Below, one piece after another: positions 23,446 through 35,855 of a stretch of DNA of 64,000 bases; position 1 is the first letter of the stretch, and every line of letters begins with the position of its first letter. The DNA comes from Perkinsus olseni (lineage: Eukaryota > Perkinsozoa > Perkinsida > Perkinsidae). Location of the stretch: NCBI GenBank assembly GCA_013115135.1, contig JABANP010000008.1, forward strand, positions 62,001 to 126,000, given 5' to 3'. The notes beneath the pieces were generated by a model, which made no database searches, was not told the DNA's origin, and saw nothing but the letters and a program-made list of their open reading frames with translations. A program made the translations under genes and the position numbers.

Positions 23446-24473
23446 ATGTCATCTCCGTCGTCTAGTCCGGCAGGAAAAGTGCCGAAAAGAAGTTTAACCG
23501 AGCAGCAGGTTCGGGCACTAGACCATCTACGTAAAAAGCTGAGGGAAGTGGCAGGCACCCAAGAGGCTATCGTTGGGGTTGCTAAGTAGTGTACAGGGAT
23601 GGTCCCAGGCTCGCTACCGCAGCGCTGCCCTCGTGATGGGTCTCTCGCTCAGGATAATCGGTGATATGCCGTCGCTGTCCGCGGAAGTGTGTCAAATCCT
23701 AGCAGAGGAACATGCCCACAGTCGGCATATCAACCATAAGCTCAGCATCTTCTACGTCTTCAATGAGATTGTACAACGGAGTCGGACAGGCAACCAAAGC
23801 CTCTTGCAAGCGGTAAGTGAGTAGGGTGTCGGTTCATGAGGTAGGGCGTGGTGTCATCAGGGAGCCGAGAAGTTCCTCAACCCTAACATGTGCAGCTTCG
23901 TCGCTAACTTGTCACCTCACGATAAGAAGCCCTATTTGCGTACCCTAGATATCTGGCTCAAACGGCGGGTACTGTATACTAGTGTGGATGGAGGTTAATA
24001 CGGCATGATGATAGGTTTACTCTGCCAAGTACTTGACTGGGCTGAGAGAGGCGTGGAGTAAACCGACAAAGCCTCCACCAAACTCCACGTCCAAACGGCG
24101 GCGAGTTGGTGATGACAGGAATGGCTCTCCTGAATCTATGCATAGACCCAAGCACGTGGTCGATGAGGAGAAGTTGAAAACGATGCGGGTCGTTTTGGTG
24201 AGACCCGGGGGTTCAAGAATAACTGCGCGGCTTCATCAGAGCAAAGGGCAACTTTCCTCTGTGCAGGCCCCTCCACCACCTCCTAGACATCCTCTCAAGG
24301 ACAGCTTCGAGAAGGTACTCACTGAGCTCACTACACCGTCTCGGGAACCTGCACCACGATTGGAAGGAGCATCATCATCGGCCAAGTGGTTTATGCAGTC
24401 CAACGGTATATCAAATATCGATTCATTATGGAGGGCCATGTGTAATAAGGGGTACACTCCGTTAATGGCATAA
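23446..24473 (+). CDS. CID-domain protein (RNA polymerase II CTD-interacting type)
   Basis: The start MSSPSSSPAGKVPKRSLTEQQ leads into an all-helical domain: RALDHLRKKLREVAGTQEAI, ALVMGLSLRIIGDMPSLSA, INHKLSIFYVFNEIVQRSR, then FLNPNMCSFVANLSPHDKKP and IWLKRR. This is the pattern of CID domains, which read the phosphorylated polymerase CTD (SCAF/CHERP/RPRD group). The tail is Pro- and charge-rich with KRRRVGDDRNG. Introns lie at 23813-23860 and about 23970-24035. The frame breaks by one base at 23587: the ATG frame meets TAG directly after AAG, and the domain continues in the +1 frame. No intron of normal size fits there without cutting the domain. Confidence 0.65.
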
Positions 24474-25756
24474 GGCGGCTGTACAGGTACTGAGGCTACA
24501 GCACGAGAGCTTAAAGCTTGCTGTTCGAAGGAGATAGAGGAGAGCGACCGGGAAGCGCAGGTAGTACGGGGTCGTCCGTTGGAGCCGTGATCCGCTAGGG
24601 AGTGCGATGTGACTGCTACAGCGCCTCGTAGTTCGCCGGTGCAAGCTTGTTGAGCTCGACTTGACCTTCTTGGGTTAAGAGTGATTGCTTCTTGTCTCTT
24701 CAGCGTTTAACCCGACTGATAATGCAGCTTAGCAAATTGTGGGGCGAACAGCGAGATATCCTATTAAAGTGTCGAGAGAGAGGTTGAAGAGCTCATCCTC
24801 TCGTCGCCACACTTGCAGCATCATCTTTACAACAACAACCATTGCTGTCTACTGTTACGTTTGGTACATTTCAAACTGCCGAATCTGTCTTTGGTTGGTT
24901 GTGATAAGCAACCCAGGACAACAGGGAAGGTTGACATGCGCGCTCGTCAGTGGTGAGAATTTCTCACAGTGCTGTTGATATTCTGAGTCAGAGTCTGGCC
25001 AAGATTCGTATTCCTGATCTAGGGCTAACTGAGTAGACGCTCATTGAGGCAAAGGAAGATACTTCAAGAGGGGACAGAATAACAGACATCCATCGGCACA
25101 ATTTGGAGATGGTGTTGCCTTGTAGTGTGGCACTACTAGTGCCTTTACATCCTGCTACTCGGCGCAACCTCAACCTGGTTGGAGCCGCACGAGCAGCGAT
25201 AATAAAGCTTGTATGAGCCTGTATTCAGCCGAGATTGCAGAGGGTCCTTACTCATGGCTTTACAAAGGCTAGGTGTCATAGGCTGGGTGCCACGTGGACG
25301 TAGGTCTACCCCGCTATTGATTCAGTCGCGGTTCGTCGTTCTCAAGCCTTGACAAGTCGCCTGTGCTGACCACTTTAATATACTCAACATCGAGACTACT
25401 GTGATCATGTGAAAAACATTCAAAAATCATCGTCATCAATGCCAAACGCCAGGAGGTCATCTTCAGCTCGTTCCGCTGCTACCAGCATTTCCGCCAAGCC
25501 CGACTTCTCGCCCAAGACCTGTCAATACACGACCAGGGCAATGCTCCCCACAGAGATTCAGACGGTTTCTCACTGATGCATCAGCTGTACACTCTGCAAC
25601 GAAGGATGCTCCTCTGGTGGTGTACTCGGCGATGATGGCATTCGAACACGCCACACACCGATCAAAGGCTTGGGTGACGGCGGGGACCTGCTGCCAGTTG
25701 CCGAGGAAGCCTCTGAGAGAGTGTATCCACTAGGCCCTTCACAAGCGGGGGTAGGA
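24474..25756. other. Unresolved 1.3-kb region
   Basis: No family recognised. A possible small plus-strand gene starts at 25439 (MPNARRSSSARSAATSIS) with a further open piece reading FLTDASAVHSATKDAPLVVY at about 25563-25650, faintly like a histone-fold helix. I could not join the pieces with confidence. Confidence 0.3.
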
Positions 25757-28006
25757 CTACCGTATCTGGTCGGGAGTGGCACCCAGGGCGTTGCCTCCAT
25801 CATCATCGACCGTTCGAACCTGTTCGAAGCCATCACGCTGGGTGAGTGTCGCTACCAGCTCCACCGCAGTTGCCGAAGCTAACGGAGCTGAGACGACAGA
25901 ATGATGAGAACGAGGAGCCGCCTTTCCTACCGAGGCCAGGCCGAGTCACGGTGCACATCTGATCGAGGGTCCGGAAGGATGTAGAGTCGCTGGGGGCCGA
26001 GACGTCATTGCAGAAGTAACAGGCAGCGCTGCGGTCTGAGGAACGACAATGATGCTCCTAGGTGGTGGTGGGAGGCTCCTCACCTCCATAGGACTGGACT
26101 TTAACCAAGTAGGAGTCGAAGCCTAGGGCAACAGAAACTCCCAGTGGGCCCTTGCTCTTGGCCTTGGCAGCAATCATCACGGTAGGCAACCAACTGATGA
26201 CGGTGATGGATCCCAAAAGGCAAGGCAGCGGCGGCCCTACCGGCTCTCCCTGCTGTCCGTGAGGAGGTACACAACGTCATGAGCTGCTATGAGGGCGTCC
26301 AGCTCCTTCCACTACGCCTGCTACATCACCCCCACTAGTAGAGCTCTTGCCTGGCATCGGAACCTGTCACAGCAGGAAGTCAGATGTGGTTGCATGAGAT
26401 TCTTATCTGACACCTCTAGCTGTATCCCTCGGACGTTGAGGCCCGGCACGACCTCGCTCAGCCTGTTGCTGCTGCTTCCGCCTTCGGGCGTCTCTCTACA
26501 GCATCCGCGTAGGTAAATAAATTCTGGCGGGCAGGGTTGCTGAAGGAGACCTGAACACCGAGTGGGCAAATGCTGAGGAGGGCGGCACAGATCTTTACTC
26601 ACATGGCCGCTGTCAACGAAGGTTATATGCTTAACACCCCAGCCTAGTAGTGTACGACTGACAGCACAGCCTAGTGTGCCAGCTCCGATGAGGAGGCATC
26701 TGAAAGGCAGTCTGCTGCTACTCCTGCCGCTGGTCTTGTATTGAGAGTAACCTCAAGTTCATGATGCGGTCTGGGTCCAGAGATGGCAGAACCCTCCACT
26801 GCATCAGCCTCACGTTGAGGTCAGTCGCCGAGACGGCCAACGCCACCGGGTCCATAACGCTTTTCAAGTCGAGCGCTGAAACAGGCACTGAACTGACAGT
26901 ATGTAGTGGATGACACGACGACGACTCACTTGTGGTCACGCTAGGCTTCCCTTGAAAACCCGGGAAGGCTACCCATCCTGGTACACAGTCCACAGAGGCC
27001 TCAAGCTGAAATGAAGGCAGGCTTAGCACACTCTAGTGATGATACTGGTACCATACATCAGTAGGCCCCTCAACTGTGATCTCGATAGAGGCCCCTCCAC
27101 GCTGATGCACCAGCCTCACAGCGACCGAGTGCTGAGCAGCGCCTCGGAGACGGCTCATGATAGCGACCAAGATGGTGGACATGTACCACGGTAACGTAAC
27201 AGCAGAGTTAGACTGAGGCAGAGCTGCCACTAGGACGAGGACCTCCGCTATTGGGCTCGTCGACCTCTCGCCTGAGGAAGAGAGAAGGTTCTACACGCCT
27301 CCCTTGCAGACTGCCGCCCTACTGAGGTTGGACAGAGTGCCATCCTCGTGTCGGAGTAGCACCATCTCCTTCGAGAGTCGCGAGAGGGTACTGGTCTCAA
27401 TGGGGTCCGCTGCTGCTGTCGACGAGGTCACGATGAGGGGGGTCTTGAAGGCGAGCCGAGGGACGGCGCAGTTGTAGGTAAACTTGAAGTTCTTGAGGTC
27501 GGCGTAACAGATAACAACGAAATAGAGTAACTGTGATGACCCATTAGGTCAGTAGACAGCAGGCCCGACATCTCACTGGCTGCGGTTCTGACGATGAAGA
27601 AAAAGCTGCTGAAAGGATACTATGGGTAAGTGAATCTGAAGACAGTAATGGACGGCAGCCACGAGGCGGCGGCGGCACTTACTAAGGATGGATTGCCGGT
27701 CTACCCTAGCAAAATCCTGTATAGTATTGTAGTTGTATACTCGACCCGAGCAGCAGGATCCGATTTCGTTGGACAGTTCTTTCTCCTTCAGACCCGAACC
27801 TGCAAGGCCCCCCCGCTTGGCAGCAGCACGTTTCTGGTGTGTTTACACAAAATCCTGGAGGGGTCGTGAGATGGGATCTCCCCAGAAGTTGGTATTGCCG
27901 AGGTTCCCAATCGCTGGACGTTGAGCTTGTAATCGGCCAACTCCCGCCAGAACTTGGTATCAAGCTGCAGCACGGGGGAGGAAAACTCCACTTGGGTGGT
28001 AGGCAT
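25757..28006 (-). CDS. ATG7: ATG7, E1-like enzyme of autophagy
   Basis: ATG7 activates ATG8 and ATG12 and passes them to ATG3 and ATG10. The N-terminal domain begins [20 protein letters not shown], then [14 protein letters not shown]. Later exons carry [20 protein letters not shown] and WRVLPSLD, the nucleotide loop [80 protein letters not shown] and [10 protein letters not shown]. The catalytic cysteine lies in [12 protein letters not shown]. The last exon ends [10 protein letters not shown]. About ten introns are inferred; not every border was fixed. All catalytic elements are present, so the enzyme should be active. Confidence 0.9.
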
Positions 28007-28412
28007 GAGGATGGTGATGAGGACACTACATCATCCGCCGATGGCCGCAAGCTCTGATGACTTCGAACGACAACAGAGTAGGAAGCAAGGAGGAACATCA
28101 CTTAATGCACGGCAGCATGGCAGCACTAAAACTACGCACAACGCGACGCTTAAGCGTCTTACAGCAGGGCAGAGGCCCCACGGGTATGCGGCGGTCCATA
28201 TCTGTAGACGGGGATATAATGGTAAACTACACAGCCAGAGGGCGTCATCCTACCACTGGCATCAAGGGGCCTTGTGAACGTCGCGAAGGGCCTGTACTCT
28301 CTGTCTCTCTGAGTCGCTGCCTCAGGACGGGGCTTATCGTGTATAATAGCATCAAGACCGAGACTGAAGAGCAGGGGAAAGTTGGTATCATTCCTACGTC
28401 AACAGTCACTCC

Positions 28413-29109
28413 TCACTCTCGCGTTGCCATATTGTGGTACTTGCTTCTCGGCTCATTGGCCCTGGGCATGTACTGCCGGAAGCCTGGCCCTAACCCTCTG
28501 TCTCGTAGCCCCTTCTCGTATTCACTTTCCTGTCGTCTGAGCAGCCATACATTATCAGCCATACCACTCCTCCCCCTATACCTGAGAATGCCTTCCACAG
28601 GCACAGTATCTATCCCGGAGATAGCCGGTGGCAAAGGCTCAGGGCGGACCTGCAACACTCGGATCTATCATACCCATCGGTCTTCAATAACCCTACTTGT
28701 GTATCATAAACCCGACGCCCATGAGCACCACGACGGGCTGGGTTGTCCTCTCGGAAGGATGAGGTCGATGGAGTTCCATCATACCGCCCAACGAGGTGAG
28801 CTCGCCCATGTAGCTGCTCATGACGGCGTTCCTAAGAGAACTGTGCACGCACCCACCTCCGATAAGCTAGTTCACAACGAGACTTTCTATCACTCCCTAC
28901 TCTCCAGCTGCTCTATCAGAAGAAGCTACTTCACTCAATGGGCTAACAGGCGCCGATCAAAGTATTCGGACAGCGATATTTCCGGACATCGCTCCGCTAT
29001 TTACCCTATACCCTGTTTGACCTATGCCCTTCGTTACCTCGTACTGCCGCTGAGCTCGTCTGGGGAGTGTAACCGTATCCCAGACAGCCTCTCGGTCCGC
29101 CTTGGTCAT
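28413..29109 (-). CDS. Hypothetical minus-strand gene
   Basis: The last exon (about 28413-28655, minus) is a clear coding piece ending RQYMPRANEPRSKYHNMATRE, preceded by LRRQESEYEKGLRDRGLGPG. An in-phase GT-AG intron joins it to an upstream piece with SFREDNPARRGAHGRRVYDTQ. A possible first exon near 29109 begins MTKADREAVWDTVTLPRRAQ. The exons between were not resolved. The plus strand here carries a 353-codon open frame that looks like antisense. Charged, low in hydrophobic residues; family unknown. Confidence 0.4.
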
Positions 29110-29229
29110 CCTCGATAAACGATAGTCGAGCTTCAGACTATCCCCTGCTTGCCAGACGTTTTTATCATCGTAGGGGCCAGGATCGTGCTGAGAAGCACCG
29201 TTCGGCCGAACGAGAGGGCTACTGATGAG

Positions 29230-30520
29230 TTACCTGTAGGGTAGCCATGCCGTAGTAAGCTCGGGAACAGGGAGGATGATCATCAGAAGACTCTCGTCTA
29301 GCAGGGACCGAACCTGTACGATAAAGGCTACAGTCCAGCCTGGGGAAAGGCGGACAGTACATGTATTGTGGAAGTGTGTGAGGTGGGTCTTCCCAGTGCT
29401 CCCGCCAGGCGTGGGCCCCAGGGCAGCCGAGATAGATCTACCGGCCTTCGCCTCAACCGATCGGGCCTGTATTATACTACAGTGACCATCGAAGGCGCGC
29501 ACATCGCCGAACGTGTAGCGTGCCGGGCCGTGAGACGTCGCCTGACCATGGAGTACTTCGGACCAGCGGGGAAGGGCTGCTGTACATCGCCATTGACCGT
29601 GGTCTGATAGAATTGCCTTTCCTGTTCCCATTGGGGTGCCTCGTCAACCGCTTGATGAGCTGATTCTCTCAACACGAACATCCCTAAGGATGGGTGTGGG
29701 CCCAAAGTTCGAAGCTGCGCCCTACCGCCGTTGGGATATTGATGACGACTGGGACGAGGAGAGAGGGGTAGCGTGATGCCCTCCTTCTTCATAGTAGCTG
29801 TCCACGGGTTAAGGTCGACAGCCCTATCCTGCTGCTGCTGAGCACCCTTTACACGGCAGCTGTGACGACCGATCGGTACGAAGGCCTTGAAGCCGCAGAC
29901 GGACAGGGCTAGTATCCACAGGCTAGCGTATCTTACAGGACCTCATCAAGTGCCGCCGAGCGACAAGAGAGGAACTTACCTGTTCCTCCGATATACCCAA
30001 TGTTTGTTGAAATTGTCTATCCTGGTCGGAGCATGTACTTCACGCTCGTCAAGATACGCCCATTCTTTCCTCTCCCGCATCGTAGCCGCGACCTCCGACC
30101 ACGTAACGGAGTCCGAGAAGGCTGGCTGGGCCTCAGCAGCCCCACGCACCGGACGATTCAGTCTTCTACTCTGAACGGGCCCCGGTACAGCGGCAACTAT
30201 CCAGGACATGGCGGGCCTACCGCTATGTCAGCGATCATATCCCTCAGGTTCTCCACGACCAATGCCAAGGCCTTGGGTCGATGAGAGCCGTTAGCCCTAG
30301 CCATAGAGATGACGTCTTCAGCGGTTATACGCCCATCGGCGTCGCTGTCACACTGTGAGACAAATGCTCGTACCTGCGGGATGGTGTGATGAGTTGATGG
30401 TGTGGTACTCACTTACAACACGATTGAGGATATAACCCTGAGCGACTTGGCATGGATCCACCACCGGTTCGGGAGATTCGGACGACGCACTACCGGGTGC
30501 AGGGGACACTGTAAAGCCTA
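29230..30520 (-). CDS. EF-hand protein with a possible membrane span
   Basis: One exon at about 30227-30372 (minus) carries FVSQCDSDADGRITAEDVIS, whose loop D-S-D-A-D-G-R-I-T-A-E-D is a complete EF-hand calcium site. The next exons read SVTWSEVAATMRERKEWAYL, DEREVHAPTRIDNFNKHWVY and a hydrophobic stretch YASLWILALSVCGFKAFV, then a tail that stops at 29230. The upstream exon reads PVVDPCQVAQGYILNRVV. The exons appear to be in series but the true start and end are not fixed, and two genes cannot be excluded. Likely a calcium-regulated protein; no closer family recognised. Confidence 0.45.
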
Positions 30521-30740
30521 ATAGTACCACCAAATAATTACAGAAAGGAGAAGAAGTGGCCTACTTCTGGGCTTCGACAATCTACTGACGGACTCGCGGA
30601 CCTCCTCAGGCACGCGTAAAGAGGAGGGCTTGGACGCCTCCACCACACTGAATTGACGATACCCTAAGCTACCTCATCAAGTATGGCAGCCTTACTCAGC
30701 CCAGTCCACTACTGCTGGTTGGGGCTCCGAAGGGGCTTCT

Positions 30741-31700
30741 TCATGCGAATCTTCTGCAGGCTTCGACCCATCGGAAAGGATGATAACCTGTAGTGCGTGA
30801 TGAAAGTGGTACTATTGTTACTATCGTCAAGATACTCACTGCGAGTATATCTTTATCGGCAGAATGGTCAGCCGCAGCAGCAGCAGCACCGAGCACTGTA
30901 TAACGGGGATTCAGGAGCTGTTCGGAAATGATGCTGGATCGATCCTCTACAGGGAGTCCGCCGAGCCACGATTGCAGCAAGTCCCCTGATCCATGAGAGT
31001 CGAACCTCGGGCGAGTCACTGTAAGCCACGTACCACTAGAAGTAGCCGGGCCTGGTGCTGAGAGAGTTATCATCAAAGGGTGGCAGTCTGCTGAGTTGTA
31101 ACCGGCCGTGGCACAGGCCTCCCTGCCATAGGGGTCAAATACCACCCGCCAGCTACTTCCACTACTGACCTTAGATACTCCTCGTGTTGAGCGACCCCTT
31201 CCGTCCGTCGGCTGGGTAGTTCCCTACAGCACTCCGCGGCAAGGGCAGTAAGACCTGGCCTTATACTGTAGGCCATGGCGTTATGGGCCGACTTACTGGA
31301 TGATGGCTTCAAAGGCTCTACTGCCACCACTGTCGTATCCTCTAGGGAGTCATCACCAACAGTATACTCATCGTTATCGTCCTCATTGTGCCTACAGAGT
31401 TCCCCTACGGTACATGCTAGGCATTCAACAACCACCCGTACTCGACTTGAGAGCTGCCATCACCAGCAGGCGGATGGTCCTCATCCTCAGGGCAGGGATC
31501 TTTCCGAAGCGACCTGTGGCACTACATTCTACCAGCCCACTCTACGTCACGTTCAACTCACTCCGTGAACCCTCTTGGATCGGCCCTCAGCCGATTCGCT
31601 GCCTCCAAGATGCCAGTCGACTCGAACATATTCGATGTACAAAGTACGTTTGATTCGAAGGTGCGCAGAATATCGATCACTCGGGCGCGCGAGAAATCCC
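30741..31700 (-). CDS. Hypothetical minus-strand gene
   Basis: Several protein-like pieces lie in series on the minus strand: DWDFSRARVIDILRTFESNV and TGILEAANRLRADPRG (about 31570-31710), an acidic piece EDDNDEYTVGDDSLEDTTVV followed by PGLTALAAECCRELPS (31130-31430), and VVFDPYGREACATAGYNSAD with LLQSWLGGLPVEDRSSIISE (30840-31140). Composition and helix pattern look coding, but the joins are unclear and no domain is recognised. It could be the 5' part of the EF-hand gene that follows on the same strand. Confidence 0.35.
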
Positions 31701-31904
31701 AATCAGGCTGCTGTTGTTGCTGTTGTTGAATGGTGATGCTCCAGCATACAGCAGCAGGCTAGTATTGTAGGTTGGTGGGGTTTGTGTTATATCTCATCCC
31801 TTCGTAAGTTGACCTTCTTCTTCTTGCGTTCCTCCTTTATACCCGCGTTTCGGCGCACTGTGTCTACTACTACCTACTCATCTACTACTAACAACAGCAG
31901 CATA

Positions 31905-34900
31905 ATGGCGTCTTACGGTACTAGGACGAAGACCTATCAAGGCAAGGGAGCCAGACTTAATGAGACTGGTAAATTTGAAGGGGATTTCAAGATCTATCCC
32001 AACGGCACAGTAAGCTGGGGACCATAGGCGTGTTAGGTTATGATAGTGATAGGGCTGCTGCGTGTGTTGGTAGTCGTTGCAGAATATTGGTGAGTCGAGG
32101 AATATCTTCAGCTTGCACCTGGCAAGATTCAAAATAGGTTGAGATGAGTATCGGAATGTGCAGGCACCTTTCCTGAAGGAGCGCTCTGAGCTTTTCGATA
32201 AGCTGTATGCCGCTCAAGAAGAGCGTCTTGCTGCTCTCCCCAAGGACCCTATCACCATCGAGCTGCCCGATGGCACAAAGAAGGAGGGCCATAAGTTTGA
32301 GACCACTCCTCTAGACATCGCCCTCGGCATCTCGAAGGGCTTGGCCAATTCTGTCGTGGCCGCCAAGGTCCTTTACACTGAGCCCGTTGACAGTATGGAC
32401 CAGGTAGTATCCCCCAGCTGGGGACCACTGCTCTCGCTGTATACCATTCATACAGGTTGTTGCTGCTGACGATGAGTCTGATGTCGGATCCGAGGCTGGT
32501 GATGATGACGATGAGGAGGACCATCAGGTTAACACGGTGAAGGCCTGGCAGAAGGAGGTACGTCAATGCTGATGCTGCATTTCCAAAGTCGAATATGGTT
32601 CTCTCTGTCAGACTGTCTGGGATCTTTCGAGGCCTTTGGAGGGATCTTGCAAGCTAGAGTTGCTCAAGTTCGATACTCCTGAGGGAAGGGACACCTTCTG
32701 GCATTCTAGTGCCCATATCCTCGGTGAGGCCTTGGAGAAGGAGTACGGATGCCATCTGACCATTGGTAAGTCGCAGTACGTCTGAACTCTGCTGCTGTAT
32801 TACGGGTATACCTGCAGGACCCCCTCTGGAGAACGGTTTTTACTATGATGGTTACTACGGTAACCTCAAGTTGGGCTCGGGTGATTACGATAAGATTGAG
32901 AAGCGTATCGCGTCGATCGTGAAGGAGGACCAGGAGGTAGTGTGGGGTGGCCACGGACAGTCTGAGGCTTACCCTTGCCCTGATCAGTTCCAAAGGTTGG
33001 TTGTCACTAAGGAGGAGGCCTTGGAGCTCTTCGCTCACAACCCCTTCAAGCTCCAGCTTATCTCCACTAAGGTGAGTGCTGGCAGTGGTGGTGGGAGACG
33101 ACGTAGGCCTGTTCTGTCAGGTGCCTGATGGATCGAAGACTTCTGTGTATCGTATTGGGTCTTTGGTCGATCTTTGCCGTGGTCCTCATCTCCCTCGCAC
33201 TGGCATTGCCAAGGCCTTCTGGGTTAACAAGAACTCTCAGGCCTACTGGTTGGGCAAGGTACCCTTCACACCACCGATAGACGGGTTTCGATAGCCTTGT
33301 GGTTGCCTCAGGCGGAGAACGACTCCCTACAGCGTGTGTATGCCATATCCTTCCCTACCGAGAAGATGCTGAAGGAGTATAAGAAGAACATAGAGGAGGC
33401 CATGAAGAGAGATCATAGGCTCATTGGCAAGAAGCAGGTGAGTGTGGACTGCTGCTGCTGGCGATGGTAGTGCTGATAGGGCATCAACCTTCTTGTCTTC
33501 AGGATCTCTTCTTCTTCCACCCGACCATGTCCCCTGGCTCCTGCTTCTGGACCAGTCATGGTGCTATCATCTACAAGAAGCTCATCGACTTCATCCGTAG
33601 AGAATACAGACTTCGTGGCTTCGATGAGGTGAGCTGCTGCCATGGGGACTCCCGTACATTACCATTGTGATCATTTTCTTCTCGCCCCAGGTCATCACCC
33701 CTAACATCTATAGTGAGGCTCTCTTCCAGCAGTCTGGTCACTGTGGTAACTACAAGGACAACATGTAAGTCACTTGCCCAGCCGTGCTGGTAGCAGCTGC
33801 GTGGAGATGCTCGTCCCTACAGGTATAGTATGAATATCGAAGGCGAGACGTGGTACCTCAAGCCTATGAACTGCCCCGGCCACTGTATGATATTCGACCA
33901 GAAGGTAGTACTGCCTATCACAACACTATCACTGCTGCTCATTCTTGATCGCCATCAGGTCCGCTCTTACAAGGAGCTTCCCATCCGTATGGCTGACTTT
34001 GGTGTTCTCCATCGTAATGAGCTCTCGGGCACTCTATCGGGCCTCACTCGTGTTAGGAGGTTCCAGCAGGATGATGCGCATATCTTCTGCCGCCCCGACC
34101 AGGTAAGCCTGTGGCCGTATCATGGCCCTGACTCTGCTAGAGTACTGGTTGCTGCTGCTTCTGGATAGGTCCAAGATGAGATCACTCATGCTCTTGAGTT
34201 CCTCAAGTTCGTCTACAACACCTTCGGCTTCGACTTCTCAGTATTAACCGGTGGTTGTCCCTCCCTCGAGCCCTACTGTTGCCCTTGTAGGTCTGCCTCT
34301 CCACCCGACCTAAGAAGGCCATTGGCTCTAGGGCCATCTGGGACACAGCTGAGAACGGCCTTAAGAACGCCCTCGAGGCTTGCGGTATCGAGTATACCCT
34401 GAACCCTGGCGATGGTAATGCTTATCTCCGTCCATCTGAGTGGACGATTGTTGTCACCCTTATAGGTGCCTTCTATGGTCCCAAGATCGATATTCGTTTG
34501 CGTGATGCTCTCAATCGATATCACCAGTGTGGTACCATTCAGCTCGATTTCAACCTGCCAATCAGGTAGTCCCGAGGTTCGATCCCTGGTGGGTACGTTT
34601 CTCACTTGTATATACTTTTAGATTCAACCTGCAGTACCGCACCGCTGAGTCTGAGGAGACTGGTGATGCCCACTCAGCATCAGAGGCTGCTAACAGTCCT
34701 GCCGACGACAAGAAGGCTTCCCACAACTCTGCTGCTGTTGAGAATGTCGGAAGCAAGGCCAAGGCTGACGAGATCACTCTAGGAGAGCTCAAGCCTGGTA
34801 CGATGGTGTTGGGCCTCCATACTTGCTTTTATTACTCCTCGCAGGCTTCGAGCGCCCCGTTATGGTCCATCGTGCCATTCTTGGTTCCATTGAGAGATGC

Positions 34901-35855
34901 ACCGCCATCCTGACGGAGCACTTCGGCGGTAAATGGCCATTCTGGCTGTCGCCTAGGCAGGTTATGGTCGTCCCTGTTAGCGACAAGTACAGCGATTATG
35001 CCGAGTAAGTGGGAGTGGAAATCCTCATCTCTATTACTGTCGGGGTGTCATGATGAGTCCTTTGTTTCAGCTACCTCCGCAAGCAGCTCGTCCGATTGGG
35101 CTATGAGGCTGACGCTGACCTCTCTACGAGGACGATGAATAAGAAGGTTCGTGAGGCTCAGGTTGCAGCATACAACTACATCGCTGTTGTTGGTGAGAAG
35201 GAGCAGAACGACCTCACCGTCACTCTGCGGAAGCGTGACACGGTAGTGATCAGCATCATCAAACGCAGCAGCAGTTCCGGTGGGCTCCGTTCACTCGGTG
35301 TCTGGTTTAGGCGAGGCCTTTGGGTACATTCGGCATCGCCGAGATGTTCGACATGTTCGAGAAGGAGTCGGAGGTGAACTCGGATGATCTTCATACCATC
35401 CAACCCTTCATGGGCCGCCTCCCCGAGGCCCTGGCCAAGCTGCCGGAACCCTTGAAGAACTGCGAGGTAAGCACTACTGGGGTGTTGTCAGCTCACTATT
35501 GTCTCAATAACAACATATAAATGGTTAGGGTGCTTGTGATACTCCTACTCACTCCTGCCGTTCCTCTTCCTCGTCGACTCGCCAACCTTCCTGTGATACT
35601 CACGTTGATGACAATGGTCGTAAAGTAGATGATGCTGCTCAGTCTGTTGAATGCTCGACTTCTTCTGCTGCCTCTAGCAGAGACAAATCGTTATCATCGT
35701 CCTCGGAGTCTAAGGGCCGTGCTCCTCGTCGATCATATCCAGTGACTGCGTCTACCTATATAGATGTCATTGCCATGCTGATGGTACTTGCCTTTTTCCT
35801 TTACATGCTCCTTATCTTCATTCCTATGACCGTTCTTGGTATTTCCATTTTTTGA
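31905..35855 (+). CDS. TARS: Threonyl-tRNA synthetase with C-terminal membrane tail
   Basis: Charges tRNA-Thr. About 18 short exons read in order: a TGS domain ([13 protein letters not shown]) with an acidic insert; the editing domain with H-x3-H (WHSSAH) and C-x3-H (LCRGPH); class II motif 1 ([13 protein letters not shown]); zinc ligands in NCPGHC, QDDAHIF and MVHRA; motif 2 (LHRNELSG to [11 protein letters not shown]); a Ser/Ala/charged insert of about 50 residues (34640-34790); motif 3 (RAILGSIER); and the anticodon-binding domain. The synthetase body ends near 35466. A last exon, 35529-35855, joins in phase 0 and adds a Ser-rich linker and a hydrophobic end ([20 protein letters not shown]), a probable tail anchor. 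Synthetic and editing residues are all present. Confidence 0.93.

Noticed and set aside
25670..25962. Plus-strand acidic frame ending [16 protein letters not shown]
   Set aside because: It is antisense to the last exons of ATG7 (CTVTRPGL and ATPDQIR), which are certain.
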